Shown here piece by piece: positions 38,659-47,265 of a stretch of 64,000 bases of DNA. Each line of letters opens with the position of its first letter. Within the stretch, counting starts at the first letter, position 1. Origin of the DNA: Bradyrhizobium nitroreducens (GTDB lineage: Bacteria > Pseudomonadota > Alphaproteobacteria > Rhizobiales > Xanthobacteraceae). The position numbers were made by a program, and so were the translations under genes. A model generated the notes under the pieces. It saw nothing but the letters and a program-made list of their open reading frames with translations, had not been told where the DNA came from and ran no database searches. The DNA lies in contig NZ_LFJC01000003.1 of the NCBI RefSeq assembly GCF_002776695.1, positions 7,864,467-7,928,466 on the forward strand, written 5' to 3'.

Positions 38659-39761
38659 TGCGCGGGGCGTTCACACAACTGAGGCGCCTTCTGCTCGCCA
38701 GCATCGCGTGCGTGCTGGGCGCGGCTTTGCTCATCTATGCCGTCGATCCCTTGCAGCTGTTCCGCGCCTCGCGGCTTCCGGCGTTCTATTCCGATGACAC
38801 GCGCGTGCAGAATGCCGGACTGATCCGCAGCCAGTCGTTCGACACCGCCTTCATGGGCACCTCGCTCGCGATTCATTTCCGCCAGAGCGACATCGACCGT
38901 GTGCTCGGCGTGCATTCGCTCAAGCTGGCGATGACCGGCTCCAATTCGCGCCAGCAAGGTTTCGTGCTGGAGCAGGCGATCGAGCGCGGCGCGCGGCGCG
39001 TGATCTGGGCGATGGACGATTTCATCTTCGTCGATGCCGCCGACATCGAGACGGATCCCTATCTGTCCGTCGATCTCTATCGCAGGACGGCGAAGGGCAT
39101 CGCCTCCTATCTGTTCAGCGCGGCGATGGCCAAGGAATCCCTGTTCGCGCTGCTGCGCTCGGTTCCGCCATTGCGTCAGCTGCTGACCCGGGCGGCGCCT
39201 TATCTCCCGGTGAAGTTCGCGCTATCGGATGTGGACGACATCTACGCGCTGCCGCGGAATTTCGATCTCGCGCGCGACTACAATGCGAAGAAGACGCTGG
39301 CCGCCTTCGCCTACATCACCAGTCCCGTGCGCAGCCGCTTCCTCGGCGAAGGCTACGGCTATGAAGCCATGATCCGGCATTTCGAGCAGGATGCCGTCGG
39401 CCTGATCGCACGCCATCCCGGCGTGACCTTCGACGTCTATTTCCCGCCCTATTCGATCCTGCAATTCGTCGCGATGCGCGATGCCTCGCCGGAGACGTTG
39501 AAGATCGTCACCGATCTCACGGCGGTGATTGCCCAGCGCCTGACGCAGCTTCCCAACGTCCGCCTGCACGATTTCCGCGCGATCAAGCAGGTGACGCACG
39601 ATCTGAACAATTACGGCGACGTCATCCACCATTCGCCGGTGGTGGACGCGATGGTGCTGAGATGGCTGGCGAGCGGGGAGTATCGGGTTGATCCCGGCAA
39701 GCCGACTGCGTCGCTGGATGAGCTGAAGGCGCAGGTCGAGGCGTATCGCGTCGAGCACTGA
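38658..39761 (+). CDS. membrane-anchored SGNH-like partner of the MBOAT acyltransferase
   Basis: 367 residues. One N-terminal membrane anchor (LLLASIACVLGAALLIYAVDPLQLF), then a periplasmic domain. The stretch FDTAFMGTSLAIHF has the block I serine pattern of SGNH hydrolases, AMTGSNSRQQGF a possible Gly/Asn block, and near the C-terminus DLNNYGDVIHHSP resembles the D-x-x-H block V of AlgJ/AlgX- and DltD-like acyl-transfer proteins. It overlaps the MBOAT gene by one base, so the pair probably acylate a surface glycan together. No family name could be fixed by eye. Confidence 0.65.
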   Translation: MRGAFTQLRRLLLASIACVLGAALLIYAVDPLQLFRASRLPAFYSDDTRVQNAGLIRSQSFDTAFMGTSLAIHFRQSDIDRVLGVHSLKLAMTGSNSRQQGFVLEQAIERGARRVIWAMDDFIFVDAADIETDPYLSVDLYRRTAKGIASYLFSAAMAKESLFALLRSVPPLRQLLTRAAPYLPVKFALSDVDDIYALPRNFDLARDYNAKKTLAAFAYITSPVRSRFLGEGYGYEAMIRHFEQDAVGLIARHPGVTFDVYFPPYSILQFVAMRDASPETLKIVTDLTAVIAQRLTQLPNVRLHDFRAIKQVTHDLNNYGDVIHHSPVVDAMVLRWLASGEYRVDPGKPTASLDELKAQVEAYRVEH

Positions 39762-39762
39762 T

Positions 39763-39916
39763 CTTCCCCTCTCCCCTTGTGGGAGAGGGTGGCTCGCCGC
39801 GAAGCGGCGAGACGGGTGAGGGGTTCTCTCCGCGAGTCCATCTCGCAGTATGGATTGTGGAGAGAACCCCTCATCCGGCGCTTCGCGCCACCTTCTCCCA
39901 CAAGGGGAGAAGGAAG
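39763..39916. repeat. paired GC-rich inverted repeat
   Basis: Left arm 39763-39831 and right arm 39859-39916 are extended complements, with CTCCCCTTGTGGGAGAGGGTG and CACCTTCTCCCACAAGGGGAG outermost and GGTGAGGGGTTCTCTCC / GGAGAGAACCCCTCATCC innermost. It lies between two convergent genes and could terminate both. Confidence 0.8.
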
Positions 39917-39939
39917 AGCGACAGCGGAGTTTGTGACTC

Positions 39940-41127
39940 CTACGCCGCCACCTCGTCCCCGAGATACGACACCGCCGCTTCCAGCCCGCCCTTGCCGTGC
40001 GGGATCTTCAGCGCGTTCAGGCCGACCTCGATCACCCCAAGCGTGCCGAGCAGCATCGGGGCGTTCACATGGCCCATATGGGCGATGCGGAAAGCCTGGC
40101 CCGAGAGGTCGCCGATGCCGGTGCCGAGCACGACGCCGCATTTGTCCTTGCAGTAGCGCTGCAGCACGGCGGGGTCGTGGCCGTTGCTCATGGTCACCGT
40201 GGTCACGGTGTTGGAGCGCTCGTTGGCCTCGGCGACGTTGAAGCCGAGCACCTGGCCCTCGGCCCAGACGGAAACCGCGCGGCGCGCGGCTTCGCCCAGC
40301 AGGCTGTGGCGGCGGAAGGCGTTCTCGAGGCCTTCCTCGTGCAGCATGTCGATCGCCTTGCGCAGCGCGAACAACAGATGCACCGGCGCGGTGCCGGCAT
40401 ATTTGCGGTAATTCTCGGTGCCCTCGCGCTCGCTCCAGCTCCAATAGGGCGTCGACATGTTGGCCTTCTTGTGCACCTCGAGTGCGCGCGCATTGGCGGC
40501 GACGAAGCCGAGGCCGGGCGGCGTCATCAGGCCCTTCTGCGAGCCGGACATCGCGACGTCGATGCCCCATTTGTCCATCTCGAACTTCATGCAGCCGAGC
40601 GAGGCCACTGTGTCGACCATGTACAGCACGGGATGGCCGCTCGCCTTGATCGCCTTGCCGATCGCCTCGATGTCGTTCTGCACGCCCGAAGCGGTGTCGA
40701 CCTGGACCACGACGACGGCCTTGATGGTGTGCTCCTTGTCGCGGCGCAGGCGCTCCTCGACCTCGTGCGGCCGCACCGCGCGGCGCCAGTCGCCCTTGAG
40801 CACCTCGACCTCGGCGCCCATCAGCGCCGCCGCATTGCCCCAGCCGATCGCGAAGCGCCCGCTCTCCAGCACCAGCACCTTGTCGCCGCGCGACAGCACG
40901 TTGCTGAGCGCCGCTTCCCAGGCGCCGTGGCCGTTGGCGATGTAGATGTAGGACTTGCCCTTGGTCGCGAACAGTTTCGAGATGTCGCCGAGCAGGCTCT
41001 CGGTGAGGTCGAGCATCTCCTTGGAGTAGATGTCGATCGCCGGACGATGCATCGCCCGCAGCACCTCGTCGGGCATCGTGGTGGGCCCGGGGATGGCCAG
41101 AAACTCCCGGCCCGCGCGAACGGTCAT
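39940..41127 (-). CDS. class V aminotransferase, serine/alanine-glyoxylate aminotransferase
   Basis: 395 residues. The PLP lysine is Lys198 in AMSGSQKGLMTPPG; the fold-type I pattern includes YIANGHGAWEAALSNVLSRGDKVL (cofactor phosphate contact) and MVDTVASLGCMKFEMD with the Asp that binds the pyridine nitrogen. Members move the amino group of serine or alanine to glyoxylate, in photorespiration-like or serine-cycle C1 metabolism. The gene stands alone between two convergent and divergent neighbours. Confidence 0.92.
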   Translation of the reverse strand: MTVRAGREFLAIPGPTTMPDEVLRAMHRPAIDIYSKEMLDLTESLLGDISKLFATKGKSYIYIANGHGAWEAALSNVLSRGDKVLVLESGRFAIGWGNAAALMGAEVEVLKGDWRRAVRPHEVEERLRRDKEHTIKAVVVVQVDTASGVQNDIEAIGKAIKASGHPVLYMVDTVASLGCMKFEMDKWGIDVAMSGSQKGLMTPPGLGFVAANARALEVHKKANMSTPYWSWSEREGTENYRKYAGTAPVHLLFALRKAIDMLHEEGLENAFRRHSLLGEAARRAVSVWAEGQVLGFNVAEANERSNTVTTVTMSNGHDPAVLQRYCKDKCGVVLGTGIGDLSGQAFRIAHMGHVNAPMLLGTLGVIEVGLNALKIPHGKGGLEAAVSYLGDEVAA

Positions 41128-41229
41128 TGCTGTCGGTCCTTATTGCCAGAGAACAAATCGGTGGGTGGCTGTGACAATGGTTTTACGCGGGGCGAGGGCC
41201 TTGGAAAAGCGTCCAAAACGCAGGTCTGG

Positions 41230-41955
41230 TTATCGCTTGGTCTCGCGGCAGCCGGCGGCCTCCGCCTCTTCCACCGAGCAGAACCAGCGGGTGCCCTTGC
41301 TGATCTTCATCTTGATCTGGGTGTACCAGCGGCTGGTCGGCTGGTGATAGATGCATTCGCCGGCGCTGTTGACGTTGCCCTTGATGGTGCAGTCCGGGGA
41401 GGGCGCGACCGGCCCCGAGGCCGAGGCGAGCAGCACCGCATGCGCGCCGTCAGGCGGCCTGGTCGCGCCCAGGATCTGCGTCTTCTTGTTGCGGACGCGC
41501 CAGTCCCAGGGCGCGATGAAGGCGCCCTGCCACATCCCGGCTTTCGCCTCACGCGCGGCCTTTTCGTCTGCTTCGTAATCGTGCGACACCCGGGTGTAGG
41601 CCAGCGCCCAGCCGCTGCGCACCAGCCATTTCTGGATGTCCTCGCCGCCGACCTCGCAACGCGCCACGGTGCGGCCCCGCCGGTCGATCGAGCGGGCGTG
41701 GCAGACCCAGCTCTTGCCGTCGGCGTATTTGGCGAGCTCGTCGCGCGCCGCGATACCGCAGGTCCAGCGCTCGGTCTTGTTGTTGAGGCAGAGCTGGTCG
41801 ACCGCGGGCGCGTCGATGCCACCGAGCCGGACCCGCGTATTGCCGATCACGACGGCATCGCCGGAGCGAACCTTAGCCGTGCCGGTGATGTCGGCCGCGT
41901 GGGCGAGCGAGGGGAGGGCGAGGAGAGACAGCGCAATCAGGAATTTTCGCAACAT
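41230..41955 (-). CDS. thermonuclease (SNase)-fold secreted protein, catalytic Glu missing
   Basis: 241 residues with a signal peptide cleaved after SLAHAA. The staphylococcal-nuclease core is clear: VRLGGIDAPAVDQLC, SIDRRGRTVARCEV, DIQKWLVRSGWALAY and ADEKAAREAKAGMWQGAF. The Arg of VRL and the Arg of DRRGRT (equivalents of R35 and R87) remain, but the usual DxPE has become DAPA, so the general-base Glu (E43 in the staphylococcal enzyme) is Ala. The C-terminal 50 residues (NSAGECIYHQPTSRWY, RWFCSVEEAEAAGCR) form a small Cys-containing domain often found after SNase domains. Activity is doubtful. Confidence 0.85.
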   Translation of the reverse strand: MLRKFLIALSLLALPSLAHAADITGTAKVRSGDAVVIGNTRVRLGGIDAPAVDQLCLNNKTERWTCGIAARDELAKYADGKSWVCHARSIDRRGRTVARCEVGGEDIQKWLVRSGWALAYTRVSHDYEADEKAAREAKAGMWQGAFIAPWDWRVRNKKTQILGATRPPDGAHAVLLASASGPVAPSPDCTIKGNVNSAGECIYHQPTSRWYTQIKMKISKGTRWFCSVEEAEAAGCRETKR

Positions 41956-42075
41956 GCCGGTCCGCGTGTGATGAAACGATCGATAAGCCGCGCAATTGTG
42001 GTCGGCTTTTGGCCGCCGGGCCAGCTTATGCCCGACAGATGGGCTTTCAACTTCCCGTCATTGCGGCTCTCTCTC

Positions 42076-42236
42076 ACCCTCCCCTGGAGGGGGAGGGTCG
42101 GCATGCGATCGAGCGAAGCGAGATTGCGTGACGGGGTGGGGTGATCTCTCAACACGGGCACAGTTCGTCGTGGAGAGACCGTCACCCCACCCCGCTCGCG
42201 CTACGCGCGATCGACCCTCCCCCTCCAGGGGAGGGT
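42076..42236. repeat. paired GC-rich inverted repeat
   Basis: Outer arms ACCCTCCCCTGGAGGGGGAG and CCCCTCCAGGGGAGGGT; inner complements GACGGGGTGGGGTGATCTCTC and GAGAGACCGTCACCCCACCCC. Same type as 45264-45414. It separates the nuclease-fold gene start from the 3' end of the next minus-strand gene. Confidence 0.8.
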
Positions 42237-42247
42237 AAGAGGACACA

Positions 42248-43975
42248 TCACCCCCGCGCCATCGCCCGCTTCGCGATCGCCAATCCCATCAGCACGAAGG
42301 CCGAGGTCACCTCCGGCCCGCCCACCAGGATCCGCGTCGGCGTCTTCATCTTGTTCCACTCATAGGCGCGGAACGGACCGCGGCGGCCGCCCTCGCCGAG
42401 GCTGGCGACGATCACGTTCAGCGCCGGCGCGAAGGCGCGCGGGTCGGCCCCGAGATGGCCGAGCGCGATCAGCGCCAGCGCCGCGTCGAATACGTTCATC
42501 TCCGCGGCCATCAGCTCGCCTTTGACGTAGGACAGCACGCGATGGCGGATGAAGTCGAAATCGCCGCCAGGGTCGACCGCGGCCTGCGCCGCCAGCGGCA
42601 GCGCCAGGAAGGCGGCATAGCAGCGGCCGAAATAGGCGCTGTAGAGTTCCGGCAGGTAATAGATGTGCGAGCGCGGATTGGCGAAGGCGCCGCTCGCGGC
42701 CAGCCGCTTCTGGAAACCGATGATGCGATGCACCGTGGCGAGCCGCGACGGCGTCTCCAGAACTTTCCAGCGCGCGAGGTTGCGGAAGCTGACCTCGAGA
42801 ATGTCGAGATTGAGCGTCGGATCGAGATCGTTGCCGTAGGGACGCTCGCCCCTGAGGTTGTCGATCCAGGTCGCGACGCCGCCCTCGTAGTCGATGTTGT
42901 CGTTGAGCGGCACGGTCACGCGCGGCTCGTTGACGCCGGCGCGCACCTGGTAGCCGGCGTAGAAATCCAGCAGCGGCTGGTCGATGATCGCATCAAGGCA
43001 GCCGGCCTGCGTCGCCGCGGAGATCGAGCAGGCCGTGGTGTCGCAATCCGGCACGTAGATGCCGAAGCCGAGGTCCTGCTTGATCTGCGCGAAGAAGCGC
43101 GAGAAGCGCGGATGCGGCGCGGGCGCCAGCGCAGTGACGACGTTGAAGCGCGCGCCGTCGATGCCCTCGACCTCCTCGCGGCTGATGTTGACGCAGAAAT
43201 CCACCATGTCGGCGATGGCGCGCTCCGCTGCAACCTTGTCGGCCGGTGAGGCGAGCCCGGTCTCGCCATAGCTCAGCAGCGCTTCGATGAAGAACGCGTC
43301 GTAATAGGCCGAGCGGTGACGGATCTGCACCGGCTCCCACATCGGCTCGGCAATCCCGCGCCACGGCGGATTGACGACGGCGGCGGCCTTCGAGCGCGCG
43401 ATGAAGACGCGGGCGAGGTTGAACAGCAGCGAGGAGTTCTTGTAGCCCCGGGCGTTGAGGCCCGTGAGCGCCATGATCAGCTCGCGGCCGCGGAAATCCG
43501 GATCGCCGATCAGGTTGAAGGCGGCATAGGTCGGCAGAAAGCCGTTTCGGCGGTACGAGCCGAGCAGATGCTGCGCGCAGTCGCGGATCACGCCGTCGAT
43601 CTGCGCCTGCGGCGGCGCCGAGCTGATGAATATCGCCGGCGGCGGCTTGGGATGGTCGAGCGCGATGCCGTCGACGAGATCGGCGACCGGCTGGCCGACC
43701 GTCCCCCAATCGGGCTCGGCCTCGTCGCGGGCGCGAACCAGCGCCGCGCGCAGCGCCGTCAGCCGGGCCTCGTCACGCAGCTCGGGCAGTCCAGCCCGCC
43801 GCAACAGCACCCGCAGTGCGGGATTGCCGAGCGCGGTCTTGTAGAACTTGGCCAGATGCGGATCGCCGCTGGTGGTGGCAGACAATACGGGATCGCAGAC
43901 ATCGTAAAGCGAAGGGCCGTCCTTCGGCGCCAGCAGCGCCCGGCAGGCGGCGCCGGCAAAATATTGAAAGCTCAT
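42248..43975 (-). CDS. unassigned protein, possible alpha/alpha-toroid (terpene cyclase-like) fold
   Basis: 575 residues from ATG 43975 (AGG upstream). No signal peptide or membrane helix. It is largely helical with repeated short loops, and contains YVPDCDTTACSISAATQAG (near residue 320), which resembles the DxD(D/T)TA motif of class II terpene cyclases and prenyltransferase-repeat proteins. Other blocks are FNLIGDPDFRGRELIMALTGLNARGYKNSSLLFNLARVFIARS and WNKMKTPTRILVGGPEVTSAFVLMGLAIAK. No function is claimed; an alpha/alpha-barrel hydrolase or cyclase relative is a hypothesis. Confidence 0.7.
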   Translation of the reverse strand: MSFQYFAGAACRALLAPKDGPSLYDVCDPVLSATTSGDPHLAKFYKTALGNPALRVLLRRAGLPELRDEARLTALRAALVRARDEAEPDWGTVGQPVADLVDGIALDHPKPPPAIFISSAPPQAQIDGVIRDCAQHLLGSYRRNGFLPTYAAFNLIGDPDFRGRELIMALTGLNARGYKNSSLLFNLARVFIARSKAAAVVNPPWRGIAEPMWEPVQIRHRSAYYDAFFIEALLSYGETGLASPADKVAAERAIADMVDFCVNISREEVEGIDGARFNVVTALAPAPHPRFSRFFAQIKQDLGFGIYVPDCDTTACSISAATQAGCLDAIIDQPLLDFYAGYQVRAGVNEPRVTVPLNDNIDYEGGVATWIDNLRGERPYGNDLDPTLNLDILEVSFRNLARWKVLETPSRLATVHRIIGFQKRLAASGAFANPRSHIYYLPELYSAYFGRCYAAFLALPLAAQAAVDPGGDFDFIRHRVLSYVKGELMAAEMNVFDAALALIALGHLGADPRAFAPALNVIVASLGEGGRRGPFRAYEWNKMKTPTRILVGGPEVTSAFVLMGLAIAKRAMARG

Positions 43976-44406
43976 GAAATACCTGGTCGCGGGACTTTGG
44001 CGGGTTCTGGCCGGGGGCCGGCCAGCGCGCTCCCAGCCCCGCGCCACCCCCTGCAAGTCGTTGAAAAGGCTACCCGGATTCGCAGGAAAAACAAATGTGA
44101 TGGAGGTCACGGAAAAAGCCGGCACGAGAGCTGCATAATCAGCCCCGCAAGGCCACGGACACGTGGCCAAATCCAGAAATCTGATCGGGAGAATTGGCAA
44201 ACATATTCAATATCTTAGCTCAAATCTTGGGCAATCTATTGCCGGGCGCCCTATATCCGGTTAAAGGTTTGTTTGGTGCGGCGCCGCAAATTGCGCGCAA
44301 TTCGGGGGCACATCCCCGGCCAATCCCTCAAACCTAAAGACGCTATCGCGCTACTCAAACAGTGTGCGCGTGCTTGGCTGGTCTTTGGCACAGGAAACGA
44401 ACCGAG
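43976..44406. other. divergent intergenic region
   Basis: 431 bases between the unassigned protein (minus) and the caspase-fold gene (plus). The A+T-rich stretch around 44195-44260 probably holds a promoter. No gene, repeat or strong palindrome was recognised. Confidence 0.5.
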
Positions 44407-45255
44407 ATGAATCTAAAGCAGCTCGACCTTTCCCGACGCACCATCGCGTTGGCCGCGGCCATGATCGGCACGGTCTCGCTGGTGATCGGCGCCCATGCTG
44501 CTCTCAACATGCGGGCGATCGATGCCGCCAAGGCCGTCTCGACCGACCAGATCACCGGTTCGATCGGCCAGAGCTCGCGCCTGGCGCTGGTCATCGGCAA
44601 TGGACATTATCCCGACGCCAGCGCGCCGCTGACGCAGTCGATCAACGACGCCCGCGCGCTGTCCTCGTCCCTGCGCAAGAACGGTTTTGACGTCGATATG
44701 GTGGAAGACGCGACCAAGGACGACATGGTCCGCGCCGTGGCCCGCCTGAAGTCCCGGATCAAGCGCGACACCGTCGTCATGCTGTTCTTCGGCGGCTACG
44801 GCGTGCAGGCCGGCCGCGAGAGCTACATGCTGCCGGTCGATGCCGTGATCTGGAAGGAAAGCGACGTCCGTCGCCAGGGCGTCTCGATCGACGGCGTGCT
44901 CGACATGATGAAGGAGCAGGGCGCCAAGGCCAAGCTCGTCGTCGTCGACGCCTCGCGCCGCAACCCCTACGAGCGCCGCTTCCGCTCCTACAGCCATGGC
45001 CTCGCGCCGATCAGCGCGTCCGACAATGCGCTGATCCTCTCCTCCGCCTCGCCCGGCAAGGTCGTCGACGACGGCAAGGGCGAGCACAGCGTGCTGGTCA
45101 GCGAGTTCCTGAACAACCTCAATGCAAAGGGCAGCGCCGAAAGCGTCTTCAACAAGACCCGCGTCGCCATCTCCCGTGCCAGCGAAGGCGATCAGGTCCC
45201 GACCGTCTCCTCCTCGCTGCTCGAAGACGTCCATTTCGGCGAAGCCGGCGGCTAG
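44407..45255 (+). CDS. caspase-fold pseudoprotease, both catalytic residues replaced
   Basis: 282 residues from ATG 44407 with AGGA upstream. An N-terminal hydrophobic segment (IALAAAMIGTVSLVIGAHAAL) anchors or exports it. The peptidase C14 fold is plain: LALVIGNGHYPDASAPLTQSINDARALSSSLRKNGFDV, then MLFFGGYGVQAGRESYMLPVD and VVVDASRRNPY. Against the active paralogue at 17627, the catalytic His (YAGHG) is Tyr131 (FGGYG) and the catalytic Cys (DACRNNP) is Ser183 (DASRRNP). The rest of the domain, including the WESSS/SSSLLEDV-type end, is intact, so it is likely a folded, non-proteolytic regulator or scaffold rather than a decaying gene. Confidence 0.88.
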   Translation: MNLKQLDLSRRTIALAAAMIGTVSLVIGAHAALNMRAIDAAKAVSTDQITGSIGQSSRLALVIGNGHYPDASAPLTQSINDARALSSSLRKNGFDVDMVEDATKDDMVRAVARLKSRIKRDTVVMLFFGGYGVQAGRESYMLPVDAVIWKESDVRRQGVSIDGVLDMMKEQGAKAKLVVVDASRRNPYERRFRSYSHGLAPISASDNALILSSASPGKVVDDGKGEHSVLVSEFLNNLNAKGSAESVFNKTRVAISRASEGDQVPTVSSSLLEDVHFGEAGG

Positions 45256-45263
45256 GTCTTCTT

Positions 45264-45414
45264 ACCCACCCCTGGAGGGGAGGTTGATCGCGCGAAGCGC
45301 GAGCGGGGTGATCTCTCCACTCGGGCACCGCTTCAATGGATGGACTGTCACCCCACCCCGCTTCGCATTTCGCTACGCTGCATGCGAAGCGACCCTCCCC
45401 CTCCAGGGGAGGGT
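45264..45414. repeat. paired GC-rich inverted repeat
   Basis: Arms beginning ACCCACCCCTGGAGGGGAGG and ending CCTCCCCCTCCAGGGGAGGGT, with inner GCGGGGTGATCTCTCC against GTCACCCCACCCCGC. Same type as 42076-42236. It lies between convergent genes. Confidence 0.8.
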
Positions 45415-45437
45415 GAAGCATCCCGCTTCTCCACTTT

Positions 45438-46328
45438 TTACTTCGCCGCTTCCGCGGCCATCACCGGACGCACCGGATCGCCTTCACGCAAAAGCGCACC
45501 GGCGCGGGCGACGACGACATCGCCGTCGTTGAGGCCCTCGCGGACCTCGATATTGCCGCCCGACATCAAGCCGACCTCGACACGCTTGGTCTCGACGCGG
45601 TTGCGGCGGATCACCTGGACCACGGTGCCGGCCGAGGAATATTGCACCGCCGTCAGCGGCACCGCGACGTTGCAGCTCTGTCCGGTCTTGATCAGCGCAC
45701 GCCCGCTCGCCTTCAGCAGTAGCCGCTTTTGCGAGGAGATGCCGATATAGACCATGCCTTGCTGGATGTTGGGTTCGATGGTCGGGCCGATGCGGCGGAC
45801 CTTGCCTTCGACGTCGCCGCTACCTGCGATCCGCACCGTCGCGGGCTGGTTGACGGCGAGCTTGCGCACATCGGTGGTGGCCACGAGGCCGACGAGATCG
45901 TATTCGCTGCGCGCCACGATCGTGAACAGCGCCTCGCCCTTGGCCGAGGCGAAATTGCCGATCTGCGCCGTCGACGTCGCGATCACGCCCGCCACGGGCG
46001 CGGTGACCTGCAGCGTGCCGCCCTCGGGGAGCGCCAGCCGCGCCAGCACCTGGCCGGCGGTGGTGGTGTCGCCGGCTTCCGCCAGCACGTCCGTGACCTT
46101 GAGGCCGGGACGTTCGGGCCGTACCGAGGTTTCCTCGCGCGCGATGATCGTGCCGGTGGCCTCGACGATGTCGGAGAAGCAGGACTTTGCGACTTTCAGC
46201 ACCGTGACCGCCGGCCCCTTGGGCGCCTCGTCATCGGCGGCTCTGGTCGGAGACTGACCAAGGACCAGCAGGCCGGCTACGGCCGCGGGATACAGGCTAC
46301 GAACGACGGCACGGGGCAAATGACGCAT
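45438..46328 (-). CDS. RND-type efflux periplasmic adaptor (HlyD/AcrA family), orphan
   Basis: 296 residues from ATG 46328; a longer reading to 46439 has an unlikely Arg-rich start. A signal peptide ends near SPTRAA. The membrane-fusion pattern is seen: SDIVEATGTIIAREETSVRPERPGLKVTDVLAEAGDTTTAGQVLARL (biotinyl-lipoyl half), TAPVAGVIATSTAQIGNFAS (second half) and the beta-barrel and proximal domains ending in VREGLNDGDVVVARAGALLREGD. The coiled-coil hairpin is very short. No RND pump or outer-membrane gene is next to it, which is unusual for this family. Confidence 0.87.
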   Translation of the reverse strand: MRHLPRAVVRSLYPAAVAGLLVLGQSPTRAADDEAPKGPAVTVLKVAKSCFSDIVEATGTIIAREETSVRPERPGLKVTDVLAEAGDTTTAGQVLARLALPEGGTLQVTAPVAGVIATSTAQIGNFASAKGEALFTIVARSEYDLVGLVATTDVRKLAVNQPATVRIAGSGDVEGKVRRIGPTIEPNIQQGMVYIGISSQKRLLLKASGRALIKTGQSCNVAVPLTAVQYSSAGTVVQVIRRNRVETKRVEVGLMSGGNIEVREGLNDGDVVVARAGALLREGDPVRPVMAAEAAK

Positions 46329-46645
46329 CGGAAATTCCACGGGGGCTATGCTTCCAATCGATAGCAGATGGCGGGGGCGCGGACTACGGCGGCGTCGCCC
46401 CCAAAAAGCAGGCCACGCGGCCGCGGGCCGTCGCGGCAAGTCCTTGATGACAAGTCCTTGATGACAAGTCTTTGATTAGTCGCGGGATTGAGCGACAGGT
46501 TCGCTTCTCATTGGTGGGGTGCCGCAGCCAGCTCTACTCCCAAAGTGCGGACTCTCACGGTCTTCTCATCACCCAGATCCCCCTGTATGGGAGTAAGGTC
46601 AGGAAGACGCGGTGCCGCGACCGCACAGCTCCGGGTTGAAGCGGG
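46329..46645. other. divergent intergenic region with 14-base tandem repeat
   Basis: 317 bases between the adaptor (minus) and the PAS protein (plus). TCCTTGATGACAAG is repeated at 46441-46454 and 46455-46468 with a partial third copy. No gene recognised. Confidence 0.5.
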
Positions 46646-47257
46646 ATGCAACGGTTCGTCTGCGAGCAGAATATCGTTCATTTCGAGCGGCTGCTGCATG
46701 AAACGGCCGATCCGACGGTGCAGAACACCGTGCGCCCCCTGCTGGCATCAGCGAAGCGGCAGTTGGCGCTGCTGAATTCGGTGGCGTCAGGGGCCGACGC
46801 GACGCCGCTCGAACAGCGCAGGCGGCAGCACGGCGACGCCGACACGATCCGGCGGCAATTCCAGCCCGAGTTCGATGCCTCACCGCATCCCTATATGCTG
46901 CTGGACCCGGGGCCGGGCCTGGTGATCATCGACATCAACGATGCCTACGCAACCGCAACCTTGACCGACCGGGCCGAAATCGTCGGCCGGTCGCTGTTCG
47001 AGATATTCCCTGATAATCCCGACGATCCGCTCGCCGATGGCGTCAGCAATCTCTACAGCAGCCTGAGGATCGTCGGCGAAACCGGGCAGGCGCATGCCAT
47101 GGCGATCCAGCGCTACGACATCCGCAATCCGGACGGCGTCTTCGTCGAGCGCCATTGGCAGCCGATCAACGCGCCGATCCACGATACGGCGGGCCATCTG
47201 GTGTACCTGCTGCATCACGTCGAAGACGTCACTGCGCAGGTTGCGGCGCGGCCGTAA
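46646..47257 (+). CDS. PAS domain protein without output domain
   Basis: 203 residues. The first 65 are helical (NIVHFERLLHETADPTVQNTVRPLLASAKRQLALL), a type of N-terminal helical segment often found before PAS domains. The PAS domain follows (about 75-195): EFDASPHPYMLLDPGPGLVIIDINDAYATATLTDRAEIVGRSLFEIFPDNP, ending VEDVT. No kinase, cyclase or DNA-binding domain is attached, so it probably works as a sensor in complex with another protein. Convergent with a 56-residue gene 8 bases away. Confidence 0.8.
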   Translation: MQRFVCEQNIVHFERLLHETADPTVQNTVRPLLASAKRQLALLNSVASGADATPLEQRRRQHGDADTIRRQFQPEFDASPHPYMLLDPGPGLVIIDINDAYATATLTDRAEIVGRSLFEIFPDNPDDPLADGVSNLYSSLRIVGETGQAHAMAIQRYDIRNPDGVFVERHWQPINAPIHDTAGHLVYLLHHVEDVTAQVAARP

Positions 47258-47265
47258 TCTGTCCG

